Assembly (NCBI GenBank): GCA_035235625.1
Contig: CP141143.1
Span: 37,185,178 to 37,249,177 of the forward strand
Reading direction: 5' to 3'
From: Saururus chinensis
Lineage: Eukaryota; Streptophyta; Magnoliopsida; Piperales; Saururaceae
DNA: 64,000 bases
The translations under genes and the position numbers were made by a program. Positions 1 through 12,593 of this stretch are shown in pieces. The notes beneath the pieces were generated by a model, which searched no databases, had not been told where the DNA came from, and saw nothing but the letters and a program-made list of their open reading frames with translations. How positions within the stretch are numbered: the stretch's first letter is position 1; each line of letters starts with the position of its first letter.

Positions 1-1629
1 ACATCATGACATTGTAAACCTGTGGTAATTTTCTTACTATTTAACGAGGTTGTAAGCCCCTTGAACCGACCCCGGTTCAATTAATAATCTTACCTTAACC
101 CTAGGGGTAAAAAAGTTAATTATCTATTTACTGAGATTTTTCCTAGCTTATGACTTTGTCCAAATTTATGATATATATTAAAAGTTTATTGTGATTTTTA
201 TCAATTTTTAAATCAACTCATAGGCCTCTGAACCGGAGCCCCTAACTTCAGTCATAAAATATTAATCTATATTACAACTTATAAGGGTAAATTAATCATT
301 TTAAAGATATTAGCATTTTTCCTCATTTTGAAACTTGGTCGGGACCCTTGAAATACGTCTTTGGGTACTTGGTAATTTTTACAGATTTTTTTCAGGTCTT
401 TAAGCTAGTGAACCAAACCCGGTTCAATAACACTTCTTTCTTTCAAACCAGACTGAACTGGGTTAGACACATTCGGGTCTGGTCTTGGCCAAAGCGGTTT
501 GGGTCGCCTGACCTGAACCCGCGCCCAATGACCTGCGATGCGTGGGTCATCTCCCTCATGTCCGGCCGTAGGCTGGAAAGCCTCTGGCGGCTGCGGTTGT
601 TGTGACAGTGGGGCAAGATTGGGCCTCAGTGAATCGCCTCCCGTTAGTCGGCCGTGGCCAAAGTCTTTTTTTTTAATGCAGAGGATTCCGATGCCACTGC
701 AGCTAGTGCCAGCACGGCCCAGGGCCTCCACAGCCTAGGCAAAAGTAGCCAGGGCCGCTGTTGCCAAGGCAGGCAAGGCCAAAGATGGCGCAGCGGGCCC
801 TTTTTTTTAAAACACAGGCCCTCACAGCGGTGGTGGAGCCTGCCATCGGCGGGTCGCCTCCGGTCTTATTTGCCTAGCAACTAGGGTTTCTAGCCAACAG
901 GAGATGGTGGCCATCAGCCGGAGTTTTTTTTACTACAAATTTACTATTTAGCGCAATTACATGAACAATAATCTCTGCAAAATAATGTGTAAGAAATAAG
1001 GCAACTACTGTGTAAGAAATAAAGTAACTATTGCATATATTTATGTTCATTTTAATTAGACAATAGTATGTAAATTTAATCGATTTGAAACTAAGACAAC
1101 CAACTTACCTTAAGTGTTGATTTGGTGGCAGAAACCAGCTTACCTTAATTGCCGATTTGCTGTTGATCCTCTGCCACCATAGCCTCGCCGGAGCCTCATC
1201 GTTCACCACCTTCTCTACCCTTTTGGCCAAAAAGACCCCTCTAATTGTGCACTAATAATCCTTTTTATAAGCATGGGGTGGGTCAATACCCCCACTTAGG
1301 CCACCTAATTGGGCCTCTAAAAATTATTTTCGGAATTATAAACAACCGGGCCCACAAAATGACTTAAATGGCCCAAATACACGTTTAAATCGGGTAAACA
1401 TGCTCTATACGATATGTTTAACTTCGAACAGTTGTATCTCACTCATCTGAAATCTGACTAGTGCATTATTGGTGGCATTTCGATGATCTTTCTATCTACT
1501 TTCTAACAACATAAATTTTAGCCACAAATTCTACCTAGGGAGGAAGTTATTTTACTAAGAATATAAGGTCAAACACCCTATTTTCCACGTGTATAATTTT
1601 TGAAACCTAAGAAAATTCGGGATATTACA
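1..1629 (-). mobile_element. LTR of family 2 (Ty3-type), cut by the left window edge
   Basis: This is a single long LTR whose far part lies outside the window. On the minus strand it begins TGTAATATCCCG at 1629. Its order of landmarks matches LTR E (8502-12120): a segment with 'gaaccggagcccctaa', a GC-rich block (about 480-900), a 'ccttaattg...gatttg' segment near 1130, a 'gggcctctaaaa' segment near 1310, and a segment 'gtatctc...catct' near 1430. No coding region is seen. The left target duplication cannot be seen, so solo or full-length status is open. It seems to have inserted into the repeat-rich long LTR that follows. Confidence 0.7.
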
Positions 1630-2040
1630 CTTACAAACTTACTCGTATAATCATATGCTTACTCATACAAGTTACACATGCTTATACAACCTTACTCATA
1701 CAATCTTACTTGTCCTCGTACGACCTTACTCATACAATTTTACTCGTACAACCTTACTAGTACAACCTTACACTTACAGTTTTGCTTAGAAACATACACT
1801 TACAGTCTTGCTAAAAAACTTATGCTTATAGTCTTGCTTAGAATCATACTCTTACAGTCTTACTTAGAATCATACTCTTACAATTGTGCTCAAAATCATA
1901 CTCTTATAGTCGTGCTCAGAATCATACTCTTATAGTCTTACTCAGAATCATACCCTTATAGCCTTACTCAGAATTATACTCTTACAGTCTTACTTAGAAA
2001 GAATCATACTCTTACAGTCTAATTCATAATCATGCGTACT
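1630..2040. repeat. Degenerate tandem repeat of about 20-25 bp
   Basis: Variants of 'cttactcatacaatcttact' and then 'tcatactcttacagtctta' follow each other through this stretch. The unit drifts in length and sequence. It lies in the long LTR-like region. Confidence 0.75.
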
Positions 2041-2289
2041 CACTCATATAGTAGTACACCTACTATCGACCACTGACGCTCAGTACAACTAATAAGCTCC
2101 AGTGTCAAAATAGAATGGAATATCATTGGGGCATCACCTTAACCTTTGGGAAGTGACTAGACACCATGGACTTTTCCAAAGGCAAGGCACACCAATGCTC
2201 ATGGGGCACAGGATCAAACAGGTAAGAGCAGTTCCATGATACTACTTACCTGAGCACGCAAACATAAACACCCACACATAAGGGGTCAT

Positions 2290-2460
2290 ACAATTGTCCA
2301 AACTCAAGGGGTCTTATAGTGCCAGTGCCACTCTTGGGCATAAATCATACAATGCCATTCTTAGATAGAAACATATAGTGCCACTCTTAGGCAGAAATCA
2401 TACAATGCCACTCTTGGGCAGAAATCATACAGTGCCACTCTTGGTCAGAATCATACAATA
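2290..2460. repeat. Tandem repeat around 'tgccactcttgggcagaaa'
   Basis: At least four copies of 'tcatacaatgccactcttgg' with small changes occur here, spaced about 34-38 bp. It is part of the same repeat-rich LTR-like region. Confidence 0.75.
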
Positions 2461-3261
2461 TTCTTAACAGAGCATCAGACGTCTGGGGCTCAATATAGCA
2501 CATAGACAACATTCTGTAGGATAAACACCATGGCAAGACATGAGAAATGCTCAGCCGACTCATTAGTGGCTAGCTCAAACACATAACTTAATCTGTCAAC
2601 CCTCAGGTCTCAAACTCACAACGCTATAATTAGCTTTGCTTATAATTTAAGTTTGAATTAAGTTATACAGTATAATTATGCGACAAAACTTCTCAAGCAT
2701 ACAGTGCTCCAACTATCAAACTGAAGTTGAGCCTGATCCAACACCCTAGTTTATTAGGGCAACAAACTTCACTTAACCCATCCATCTCATGATCATAACT
2801 TATAGTATATCAAATCCTTACACATTCATACAATCTCTGCCATCCACATTATGGCCAACCCATCTTACTTGGAAGTCATCAAACTGAGCTCCTCAGAGCC
2901 AACCCCAGTTATCGCCCTCTTACTTATACCTCACTTATTTGCTTACTTTTTACTTTATAATCTATATGTTATACTTGTACAATTGTGCAACACTCTTACT
3001 GTCTAACAAGCCCCCAACATATGCTCTAGTCCGCCAATCCACTCCAATCCTCGCCCATCAAATTTAAATTCACCATCTTTTGTCATACGCTTACACATCC
3101 ACATTCAACTCCATACCAAATCCTTTGTCACCTTTTACTATCCATTGCCCATACTTTTGCCCACACACACAAACACATATCCCTTCCATAGGCATATAGC
3201 CATCAGACATACATATATCCATCACACATACGCATAACATACACATACTTTCATACATACC

Positions 3262-3520
3262 TTATTAACATACTCACTAGTCATCACTAGCCCACACATA
3301 ATCCACATACATAGAAACATACTTGCTAGCCATCACTAGAACATACATAATCTACATACTTAGCATACCAACAAACACGCTAGTCATCACTAGCACACAC
3401 ATAATCCACATACGTAGCTTACCAACATACCCGCTAGCCATCACTAGCACATACATATTCCACATACGTGGCTTATTAATATATTAACCTACTCGCTCGC
3501 CATCACTAGCGCACATATAC
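3262..3520. repeat. Tandem repeat of about 56-60 bp
   Basis: Five diverged units share 'gctagccatcactagcacac' followed by 'ataatccacatacgtag' and 'ccaacatac'. It is a minisatellite inside the LTR-like region. The units have no constant repeat plus variable spacer, so this is not a CRISPR. Confidence 0.75.
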
Positions 3521-6056
3521 ATCAACAATACTTAGAGCTCACATGCATGTCATATGCATTTTAACATGGCATAATTTTTCCTCTTACATCATGAAAATGA
3601 ATCATAATTTAATATCCAAGGCATTGATCATACAATCCTAACATGTTGCCACTCAATCAAAACATGCTATCATGAAAACGAGTTCAAAGCTCTCCTACCT
3701 CATAATCAGATGCTTGATGGCGAGCACACAACGGTGGCGGCGTCAATGGCAGAGTTGATGGCTAAAAGCATTGCCAAGTTGAGAGACCTACTGTCCTGAG
3801 GTTTTAGGAAGTGCCAATGACTCATGGCCTAATGAGGTGACACAACACGGAAAAATCCGTGATCCATAGTGGCACACTAGGGTCAGCTAGGAGAAAGATT
3901 GTGCCAATGAGTGGCAAGTACAATAAGAAGTCGAGGGTGTACTCACTAAAGGTCGGTCGGCAGCTGAGAAAAAATTGACCGGCCACAAGATGTCGAAATT
4001 GGCCACAGACAGCACCCAATGGTGGTGATTTCCCATCAACAAGGGCACACATAAGGCAGAGGGTATGGGGTGATGCTCAAGAGTGGAGGAGAGGTGGAAG
4101 AGGGCTCTGATGTCAACTCCATTCGGTGGTAAAGACATCCGATGGTCAGGTGGCACAAAAATGGTGCCTAAGCCCTAAATCGCATGCATGGCCACATGCA
4201 CACACGACCCAAAAAGGGCCACTATAGGGAGAGATGGGTTTGATGGTTGTGGCCCAAACCCCACAAAAGGGCAACTGAGCTAGGGTCAGGAGGTGGTGGC
4301 CGACCTAAACGGCAACGACATTGTCAATCGCCACCCACACCTAAAACCAATGGTGCTGGTGGTTGTGCATCTCACATGTAAAAGGACGAAGGGTGACTCA
4401 AGGTTGAGTAGTGGCGGGGAAAAGGCCACGGTGAAACAAGGCCAACCCCAAGGACAACCGGAAGCATCATCATGGCAAAATGACCATGAAGGGTCATACT
4501 AGTAAGACCCAAATTGAGGCATAAGGGTGGAGCATGACAATAGGGGTGAAGCGGGGTTGGAAACAACAACCCCCAACCAACATTGGGTTGAGGTAGGCTA
4601 GACAGAGTCTGACCAGAGTTTGCCTAGTGGCCGGACGATGATAAAAAACACAGCGGCGTCTCAAAAATATAATGGATAGTGAGAAGAACAAAAACTCAAA
4701 AAGTGTATAGGTAGCTCACATAGGAGTAAGGAAAGCATGACGGTAACCCAGGTTGGCACCTATGGGTTCTTGGCGGCCAAACAAAGATAAGTCTAGTTGA
4801 GGGTGACTGCAAACAGTAACAAAATCACCCTCCTATGTCCCAAAAACGTATTTAGAAGGTGAGAAAAACCAAAGAAAAGATCGGTTGCTCGTGAAGGAGC
4901 AAAGAGGACATGGCAGTGGTCATAGCCAGTACCTACTGATTTGTGGCGGTAAGGTCAAGTGGATCCAGACAAGAACTAACAGAATTCGATGATAGAGGAG
5001 GGACAACGGAGCGACCAGAAACTCACTCGGGTTTCTCTCAAAGTTACTAGACATCAAAATTTTCTAGACGTCAAAAACTTCTCGAATCCGGTCAATGGAT
5101 TTCAGATTTATATATTTTATTCCCTTTTATGTCCCCAACACACATTAACCTCTTGTTTACACGTTATACCTCCAAAATTTGTGCCAAAAGCACACATCGA
5201 GGCTTGTGGCCTATGACTAAGCCCCACACCCGACTCTATGGGTATAATATTGAGGTCAAATATGTAAATACAAATATGCCGAATCATCACATTATTCCAT
5301 CAAAAATGATCATAAAAATAACAAAAAAAATCACAAAAAAATCAAAGAAAAATCAAGGACATTACATATGGCCCGACGAGGCGGTGGTTCGCACTGCCGG
5401 CGTTCCCCCCTTCAACCAGATCTATACATTTTGTGCAGAAAAAAGATGGACTCTGACAACAGTGACTGTCTTTCCTTGCCAAACACGAGGAAGAGAGGAC
5501 AAAGGCTAAGGACCAGCAGCTCAATGACCAGCCGTCTAGTGGCCGTCTGGCAGACCATATGCACCAAATCTCCCCTTTTGATTTTATAAAATTACGCTAA
5601 CAGTGATTGCAAAAATCACTGTTCATACTAATTACATTAATATTAATCTACAAAACCTCCAATAATCTTAATTAAAAAACTAAGACGGCGATCCTACCTT
5701 AATTGTTGGTTTGTTGTCGATCCACCTTCTTCCTCTCAATGCTTTCTAGGTAATGCCAAAGCACAATTAGAGCTAGAATTAGGAGAAATACTCACATATA
5801 TATATATAGAGAGAGAGAGGAAATTAGGGCTTAGTTAGATAAGGGAAAAATTAAGTAGGAGAAGGATTCCTAGGTGGCTTAGACTCTCCTAAAATAAGGG
5901 GTTCGTCCACCACCTAATTAGCCATGCAGTGGGCCCTTCATATCTTTCTACATAGCCTAAAACTGCTCTATATACCCCAATTCTGCAAATCCCCCAAAAA
6001 ATCCGAAGAAAACTAGGAAAAATCTTAAAAATACCTAAAATTTCCTCGACATTACA

Positions 6057-6068
6057 TCCTTTCCCCCT
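6057..6068 (-). other. Polypurine tract of the minus-strand Ty3 element
   Basis: The minus strand reads AGGGGGAAAGGA and is followed at once by the LTR start TGTAATG. Plus-strand DNA priming uses such a tract just before the 3' LTR. It fixes both the orientation and the LTR boundary. Confidence 0.7.
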
Positions 6069-7002
6069 AAAAAAGGAATTTTGTCCCCATCCAGGTGGAC
6101 TCTTCCTCCAACAACCCTGGATAGAAATGATGCATCTCAACTTCTGGCTCCCAAGTTATTCTTCGAACTAGTCATTGCGCCATTGGACTAAGACTAAAGG
6201 GATCACTTTTTTTCTAAGTACTTGATCCTTACGATCCTTGATTTCCTCCGGTTTCTCTTCAAAGGTTAAATAAGGTTTTAACTTTATCATGGAGTGATCA
6301 ATAGCATGTGAATCATCGCGACAGTACTTCCTTAACTGCGAGATATGGAATACATTAAGCACCTGGTTTATGTTAGGGGTAGGGCCAAGCTATACACAAA
6401 ATCTCTGATCTGCTCTAATATTTCAAAGGGTCCTACAAAATGTGGACTCAATTTCCTCTTCTTTCCAAACCTCAAAACTCCATGAGTAGGGGATACTTTT
6501 AGGAACACATGGTCCCCCACTCCAAATTCAAGGTCTCTTCATTTTATGTTCACTTAGTTCTTTTGGCGCTCCTAAGCCACCTGCAATTTTTCCTTAATAA
6601 CTTTTACTTTAGCCTCACACTGTTGAAGCCAATATGAAGATATTATAGCTCGCTCTCCAACCTCACTCTAGTACATTGGTGACCTACATGGGCATCCATA
6701 GAGGGCTTCATAAGGTGTCATCCCAATACTAGAGTGGTAGCTATTGTTGTAGGCGAATTCGATTAAGGGTGGGTGTTCATCCCAGTTACCTTTCCAATCC
6801 AGCACACATGTCCTAACCATGTATTAAAGTGTCTGAATTGTTCTCTCTAACTGTCCATTAGACTGATGGTGATACACAGTACTAAAATTAAGCTCAGTAC
6901 CCAAAACTTTTTGCACACTCTTCCAATAGCATGAAGTGAATCTAGGATCCCTATCAGACACTATGGAAAGGGGAGTGCATTGTAACCTCAAAATCTCCTG
7001 TA
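6069..7002 (-). mobile_element. Ty3-type pol remnant: integrase catalytic core end and C-terminal region (fossil)
   Basis: Minus-strand fragments match plant Ty3 integrases. Around 6830-7000 there is 'SIVSDRDPRF' and 'YHHQSNGQLERTIQTL', the second and third parts of the catalytic core. Around 6170-6362 there is 'VFHISQLRKY' and 'IPLVLVQWRN', the C-terminal end typical of chromovirus-like Ty3 elements. The copy is broken in several places and is a fossil. Its upstream portion continues at 18082-18260, beyond the 11-kb nested insertion. The 3' LTR follows at 6056. Confidence 0.85.
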
Positions 7003-7645
7003 CATATTGCCACGCCTTGGCACATGCCACCTAAAAGTCCAAGGAGGAAGCAACACACTGCCTGACAAGGTACAGTTGAATTGTGGAAGACTTAACCCAT
7101 CTTTCGGTAGAACACACTATGGAGTTGCGCACATATACTTTGTACAAAAGCAAAATGAGGAGAAAATAAAACTAATTAAAACATTAGTCCATTCATGCCC
7201 ACATATTAGTCATAAACAAGCCCACACATGGCTAAAATAAGTCTAAGTTGACAATTGCTAAATAAAAAGTGTGAAGTAGAGTTAAGTGTATATATATCTC
7301 AACATGACATAAACAAGATAACATAAAACCCAACATATCTATGAATCCTCTCTCAATGATTGACGCCATACACATGCTCAACATAGAGCCCATCCAAACA
7401 ACATGCATGGCATGACAGGCAACCCCAAAACAAAACACAAAACAAAGAGGGGTGAGCCAAGACTCAATAAGAATTTTAATACAGAAAGTAAATTCATAAT
7501 GATAACACATGCATAATCAACGTAACATTCATCATATAATCATTCACTATGCCTATTCATCATAGAATAATCATATAAACCTGTACCACATGTGCATTAT
7601 GTCATTATATACATTCCATAAGCATCTACTCATGCCACCTGCATG

Positions 7646-8380
7646 CATGGAAGGCCGTATCGGCCGATACGTACCCGTATCGGCCGAGACCGATACGGTA
7701 CGGGAGGTGATACGCCCCCCACACGTATCACTGATGTGTATCGACCGTACCATATCGATATGGCCGATACGTATCGATACACTATTTAAAAATTAATTAT
7801 TTTATTTAAAAAATTATTTTTTAATTAAAAAAATTTAATTTTTTTTGAAATTTTTTTTAAACTTTTTTCCTTAAAAACAAAAACACAATTCAAACCCAAC
7901 TTTTTTAAAAATTTAAGTTTTTATTATATTAAAAATAATATTTTTAAAGTTATATGATATCAATATAGGTAGGTTTATGCAATTTATATAATTATTTTTT
8001 TACATATAGTGTTCCACAAATATATATTTATTTAAACATGTAATTTAGACTCATATTAAGTATATTATTTATTTTTAAAATAAACTAATTTTAAAGTATT
8101 TAATATGGGAAAGAATGACCAATATTAATATGGGACAGAGAGCATAATAGTATATGGTTCTAAATTAACTAATTTTAGAATACACATATCAGTTGATATG
8201 ATATTATATAGTCTTATTATGCCATAAAAGAAGTATTATAATGATATATTATTAGTTATAATATTTTTTATGTTTATAAAAGGGTTTATGCCCGTTTCGG
8301 CGCGTACCAAGCGTATCATTGGCGCGTACTCGTATCCATGATCATCGATACTCTCATGCATATCGATATGGCCTTCCATG
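7646..8380. mobile_element. Non-autonomous hAT-like DNA transposon (735 bp)
   Basis: The ends are inverted repeats: CATGGAAGGCCGTATCG on the left, and CATGGAAGGCCATATCG as the reverse complement of the right end. An exact 8-bp target duplication, CCTGCATG, flanks it (7638-7645 and 8381-8388). An 8-bp duplication with CA...TG ends suggests the hAT superfamily. The interior is AT-rich with no transposase reading frame. Near the left end a perfect 16-bp palindrome (7656-7671) and further 'gtatcgg' copies form a subterminal motif cluster, and 'cggcgcgta'-type motifs occur near the right end. It sits in LTR copy D. Confidence 0.85.
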
Positions 8381-8501
8381 CCTGCATGTTATGCTATATA
8401 TAACATACCTCATCAATACATAGTCATGCCACCTCTTTATCATGCTATATATAATATATTGCATCAACATAGTCATACAACCTGCATATCATGTTATATA
8501 T

Positions 8502-11500
8502 TGTCATGACCCGAATTTTTAAACGCATTTTTAAATAGCACGAATGGTAAGTAGTGAATTTTTTTCTTTAAATACAAAACAAACCCTTTGATTAAATATC
8601 CAGGTCATGATAACTGGGGTTCACAAATATGAATATCAAATCATACGATATTATTTAACGTCTAAAAATTCATAAAGAGCAGCTCATCCATCTAAGTACA
8701 AGTATGTCACCTATCTGAAAATAAATAACAAGTTGACTCTCATGCTTAAGGTACACTTACGTATCGGAGTTGCAAAAATGCAGAAACCTCTTGTGCTCGC
8801 CTGCCTTTGTCTCACTTGTCGTCGCTTGGAGAATCTGCAACAAAGCAAACCAAACAACAACCACAATCACAATAAAGCATCTCCGCCTACAGGAGAAGAG
8901 CTTCCAAAGGACAAAAGGTTTTATTAATATTTTTTGGATTGGGCCAACATCACTCGATGTTAGTTGCCTATGTACTTATCAGACAACATCTCAAATGTTT
9001 CCAACAAGATCGGATCCAGACGTAGTTCTGCCTAAAAACTACACTATACTAAGAAGCATAGCATCACTCATGCAATGTTTAAGTATTTTAAAGAAACCTA
9101 CCTTTTATGCAAGTTCTTTAATTGTTCCACTTGTCTAATTAACAAGCAATATAAAATAATGTTATTAATTATCTCTCGAACCATTGTTCAATAATTAACA
9201 CTAACACATTTGTATTCACTTAGAGACAACTCGCCCGTCGAGAAATATCAAAACACAAGACTCCAACATGTAGAACATCAATATACAATGGCACATGTAA
9301 GGTAATATACAGAGCACTGAATATAACATAGCTAAGAAATATGGGCTGACCTTTAACCAATAAAGGCCAACACAATGCACAAGACAATGGACATTGTTCA
9401 GGAAACGATGCACTAATTGTTACCTAAAAAATGCCGACTCCCGCTCAAAGGAGTAAATTGTATGCTAACAGAAATCCTAGCATCTCTAGAGATCCACTTG
9501 GATCCGCCATGGGCCTAGAGATGTAGGTACCAGCTATGCTCATGGACACACTGGCCGGAGGTAGATGAGCCTTCCATGATGCTCAAAAACCTGGTTTGTG
9601 CATTTGTAGGGATCCATCGTCCCAAAGAAATGGAGACTAAGAAGGTCTAAATATATGCCATGGCTATTACTGTGTGCTTAAACTTTGACTCTGAAAACAT
9701 CCCATAACCACCCTCGGTTCAATAACCAAGGTAAATTCTATGTTAGGGCCTCGTTCACTCCATGAACTGGTCCCAACCCTAAAGAGGGTATTTTAGTCAT
9801 TATCTTGATTAGGTGTTCTTCCCCCAATCTAAAGACAACCAAAATCTCTTGATTAGTCTTTACTAACCTTAAGTTATTGATATAACTTAAAACATCAATA
9901 ATAAAAGCATACAACAACATAATCAACATAAATAACATGCATTCACACCAATGCATAAATAATGAATAAGGGCCCTTTGCACTCATTTGCCCAAAAGTGT
10001 AGATAACTCTAACGCTTCCCGCGAGTTACATATATAACACTCTAGTCGATAGATGTATTCAATTTCAAACACATGTAACATGTTGCATTAAACCTTGAGA
10101 ATTATGGTTCTTCTCCTTATTTCCCATGACACGGTGACCTATTAAGGTCTTCATGTCTTTTACTGGGAACACCCCTTCCTTTTGAAACCATTTAATGTCA
10201 TTCTAAAGCACCCTAACACTTGGTTGCTAGGTTATCCATTTTAGCAAAAATAGAACATACTACCCCCTAAGGGCATTAGAGTAATTCCACCACTTGGGGT
10301 ATGGTACCCTACCTTGAGTCATTTGGTCATATCACTACCCTTTTAATTATTTTAAGTCACTATCCTCTCAGGAGGCTCCACTCTCAAATTGACCCGAGCT
10401 TCCATTAACATGAATGTGGGCAGATCCACTCAAAAGGGTATTTTTATTATTTGGTTTAAAGCCTTAATGGCATCCAATGGGTCCAAAATTAAACTCAAGG
10501 GTACTATTGCCCTTCATGGACTTTGTGTAATTTTCCTGGCATGTGACGGGGTCGTAAACCTCATGAACCGACCTAGGTTTTGACTAATGGTTTATAATTA
10601 ACCCTAGGGGCACTGGGATTTTTTCTCACCAAATAGTTTGACTTTTAATTAGGTTACCCATTAAACTCTCACTGAGAATTTTTCCAAATATTAGATCAAC
10701 TCATAGGCTCCTGAACTGGAGCCCCTAAGTTGGGTAAGTGATTTTCACATGATATTTAAACCATAAGGGGTAAAAGTGTCATTTTATAGTTCCTGGGATT
10801 TTTCCTGAGTCTTAAACTTGGTCAGAAAACTCCCACGCCTCTTAGAGTCCTTTAATATTTTTATAGAATTTTTTTAACACTTTTATCCCCCTGAACCGGA
10901 CCCGGTCCACTTTATTTTTTTTACACATCAGACCCAAACCGGGTCTGAGAAAATCAGGTTCGGGTCGACGACCAGCAATGCGGGTCGTCTTCCCCGCATC
11001 CGGCCTAAGGCCTTTCAGCCTCCGGTGGTGCCGCCACCCCTGTGGCTAAGGGCTGGGCGGCACACAGGCCCCGGACCGCCGGAGCATGGCGGAACCGACA
11101 AGGTCGGTCCCGCTGCCATCCGGTGTACGGCCGGCAGCCAAAAAGCTGGCCCCTTTTTTTCTTTTCCTTTTTTTAAACGGGTGGTGATGCCGTAGCATCC
11201 GGAGCCAGTGCAGCCTAGGCCAGTGCATCCGGGGTTGGCCTGAGTCGGCATGACCGGGACTGGCATGGCCACGACCGGCATGGCATCAGCTAGCGGCAGT
11301 GTCTCTCTATTTTTTTCTCTATGCATTGATCGACAGTTTGTTCAGCAGCAGCTGCGTGCCGGAGCCTGGCTGGCATAAAGCCGCCGCTAGATGATGGCTG
11401 GCCGGTCATTGGCCAGATGACGCTAACCGATCGACAGCCGGCCAGTAAAATCTAATGTTGAACGGGATTACAGTACACTAATTACTGTTTATGTAAAATA

Positions 11501-12120
11501 CAGTAAAGAGATCTGATGTTCATTCAAATCTAATTAATCAAACTATTATTAATCTTCAAGCGAGGACAAGGCAACAATCCTACCTTAATTGTCGATTTGT
11601 TGTTGATCAACCACCATCAGAGCCTTGCAAAAGCTTCTCCGGAGCTTTGCCAGAAAATTTCATCGGCGGCTCCTCTTCCTTCTCTCTCTCTCCTTCGATC
11701 GGGCCCATACCCCCAAATTATGCCCTAAAAAGGCCTTTTATAAGCATCAGGATTAGGATTCCTAACCCCTCTAGAATTTAGGTAATCCTCCCCAATTAGG
11801 CCACCTTATTGGCACATTAAAAATTAATTTCAGAATTATAAACAACCTGGCACACAAAATGGTCAAATACAGTCTAAATCGGGTAAACAGGTCCTGCACG
11901 ATATGTTCAACTTCAAACAGTCGTATCTCCCTCATCCAGACTTCGATTCATGCATTCTTAGTGGTGTTTCGAAGCTCTTTCTGTCTATTTTTTATCCACA
12001 TATATTTCAGCTACCAATTATATCTATGGAGGAAGTTATATACTAAAAATGTCAATAGGTCAAACACCCTATTTTTCATTCATTTAAATTTTGAAACTCG
12101 GAAAACTTAGGGATATTACA
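8502..12120 (-). mobile_element. Solo LTR E (family 2), 3.6 kb
   Basis: The plus strand runs from TGTCATGACCC at 8502 to GGATATTACA at 12120. Both flanks carry TATAT (8497-8501 and 12121-12125). Orientation is set by the family-2-like LTR next to the polypurine tract at 6056, which also starts TGTAAT on the minus strand. It holds a GC-rich block (about 10970-11450) and no Ty3 coding region, so it is a solo LTR. Short reading frames within it are not genes. It is nested in LTR copy D. Confidence 0.9.
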
Positions 12121-12586
12121 TATATAACATATTTCATCAACACATAGCCATGCCACCTGCATATCATGTCACATGTACATCATGGGTTCACCCATAGTGT
12201 AAGATCCCTAAACTTGAACCGATTTATTTTATTTTATTTAATTATTTTTGCATGGTTTAATGCTAATTCTGATCGGTTTTAACTATTTTTGAAATTAAAG
12301 TGGTTAACAAAGGTTTTAACTAAAATTTTCTTCACATTTATGGTTTTTATGCTAATTTAAGTCATTTAAATTTTTTTCTATTCCCAAAAAATTTGGGGGG
12401 CGGGACCCACCATGGGCCCCACGAGCAAAATTTAAATTTTTAGCCCTAAATGACCCTAACATCAACCTAAGATAGAAAATAATTATTTCAAACTTCAATT
12501 TGGGTTTAAATAAACAAGTTTATCCATTTTTAGTAGTAAATCGTATTTGTACCCCACTAATTAATTAGGTTTACCCCAGCCTTTAC

Positions 12587-12593
12587 TATAAAA
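12587..12593 (+). promoter_or_regulatory. TATA box candidate of LTR A
   Basis: TATAAAA lies about 390 bp into LTR A, just before a 'gaaagggttgagacc' segment. Copy B has a TATAAAA at the matching place (near 28813). This is the expected U3 promoter position, although the LTR is a fossil. Confidence 0.5.

Larger units (their letters stand above)
1630..6056 (-). mobile_element. Long 3' LTR (or LTR-rich region) of the minus-strand Ty3 element
   Basis: The right end is firm. On the minus strand, sequence starting TGTAATGTCGAGG at 6056 follows directly after a purine tract at 6057-6068, as a 3' LTR should. Like LTR E it holds the 'cctaccttaattg' segment (near 5690) and a GC-rich part (about 3720-5580). 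The far part (1630-3700) is built from AT-rich tandem repeats. Its true far end is not visible: it may lie beyond the left edge, with the LTR at 1-1629 inserted in it. No credible gene is seen; short reading frames here look like chance. Confidence 0.5.

Noticed and set aside
3262-3520. Regular repeats considered as a CRISPR array
   Set aside because: Units are contiguous and diverged, with no unique spacers, in a plant LTR context.
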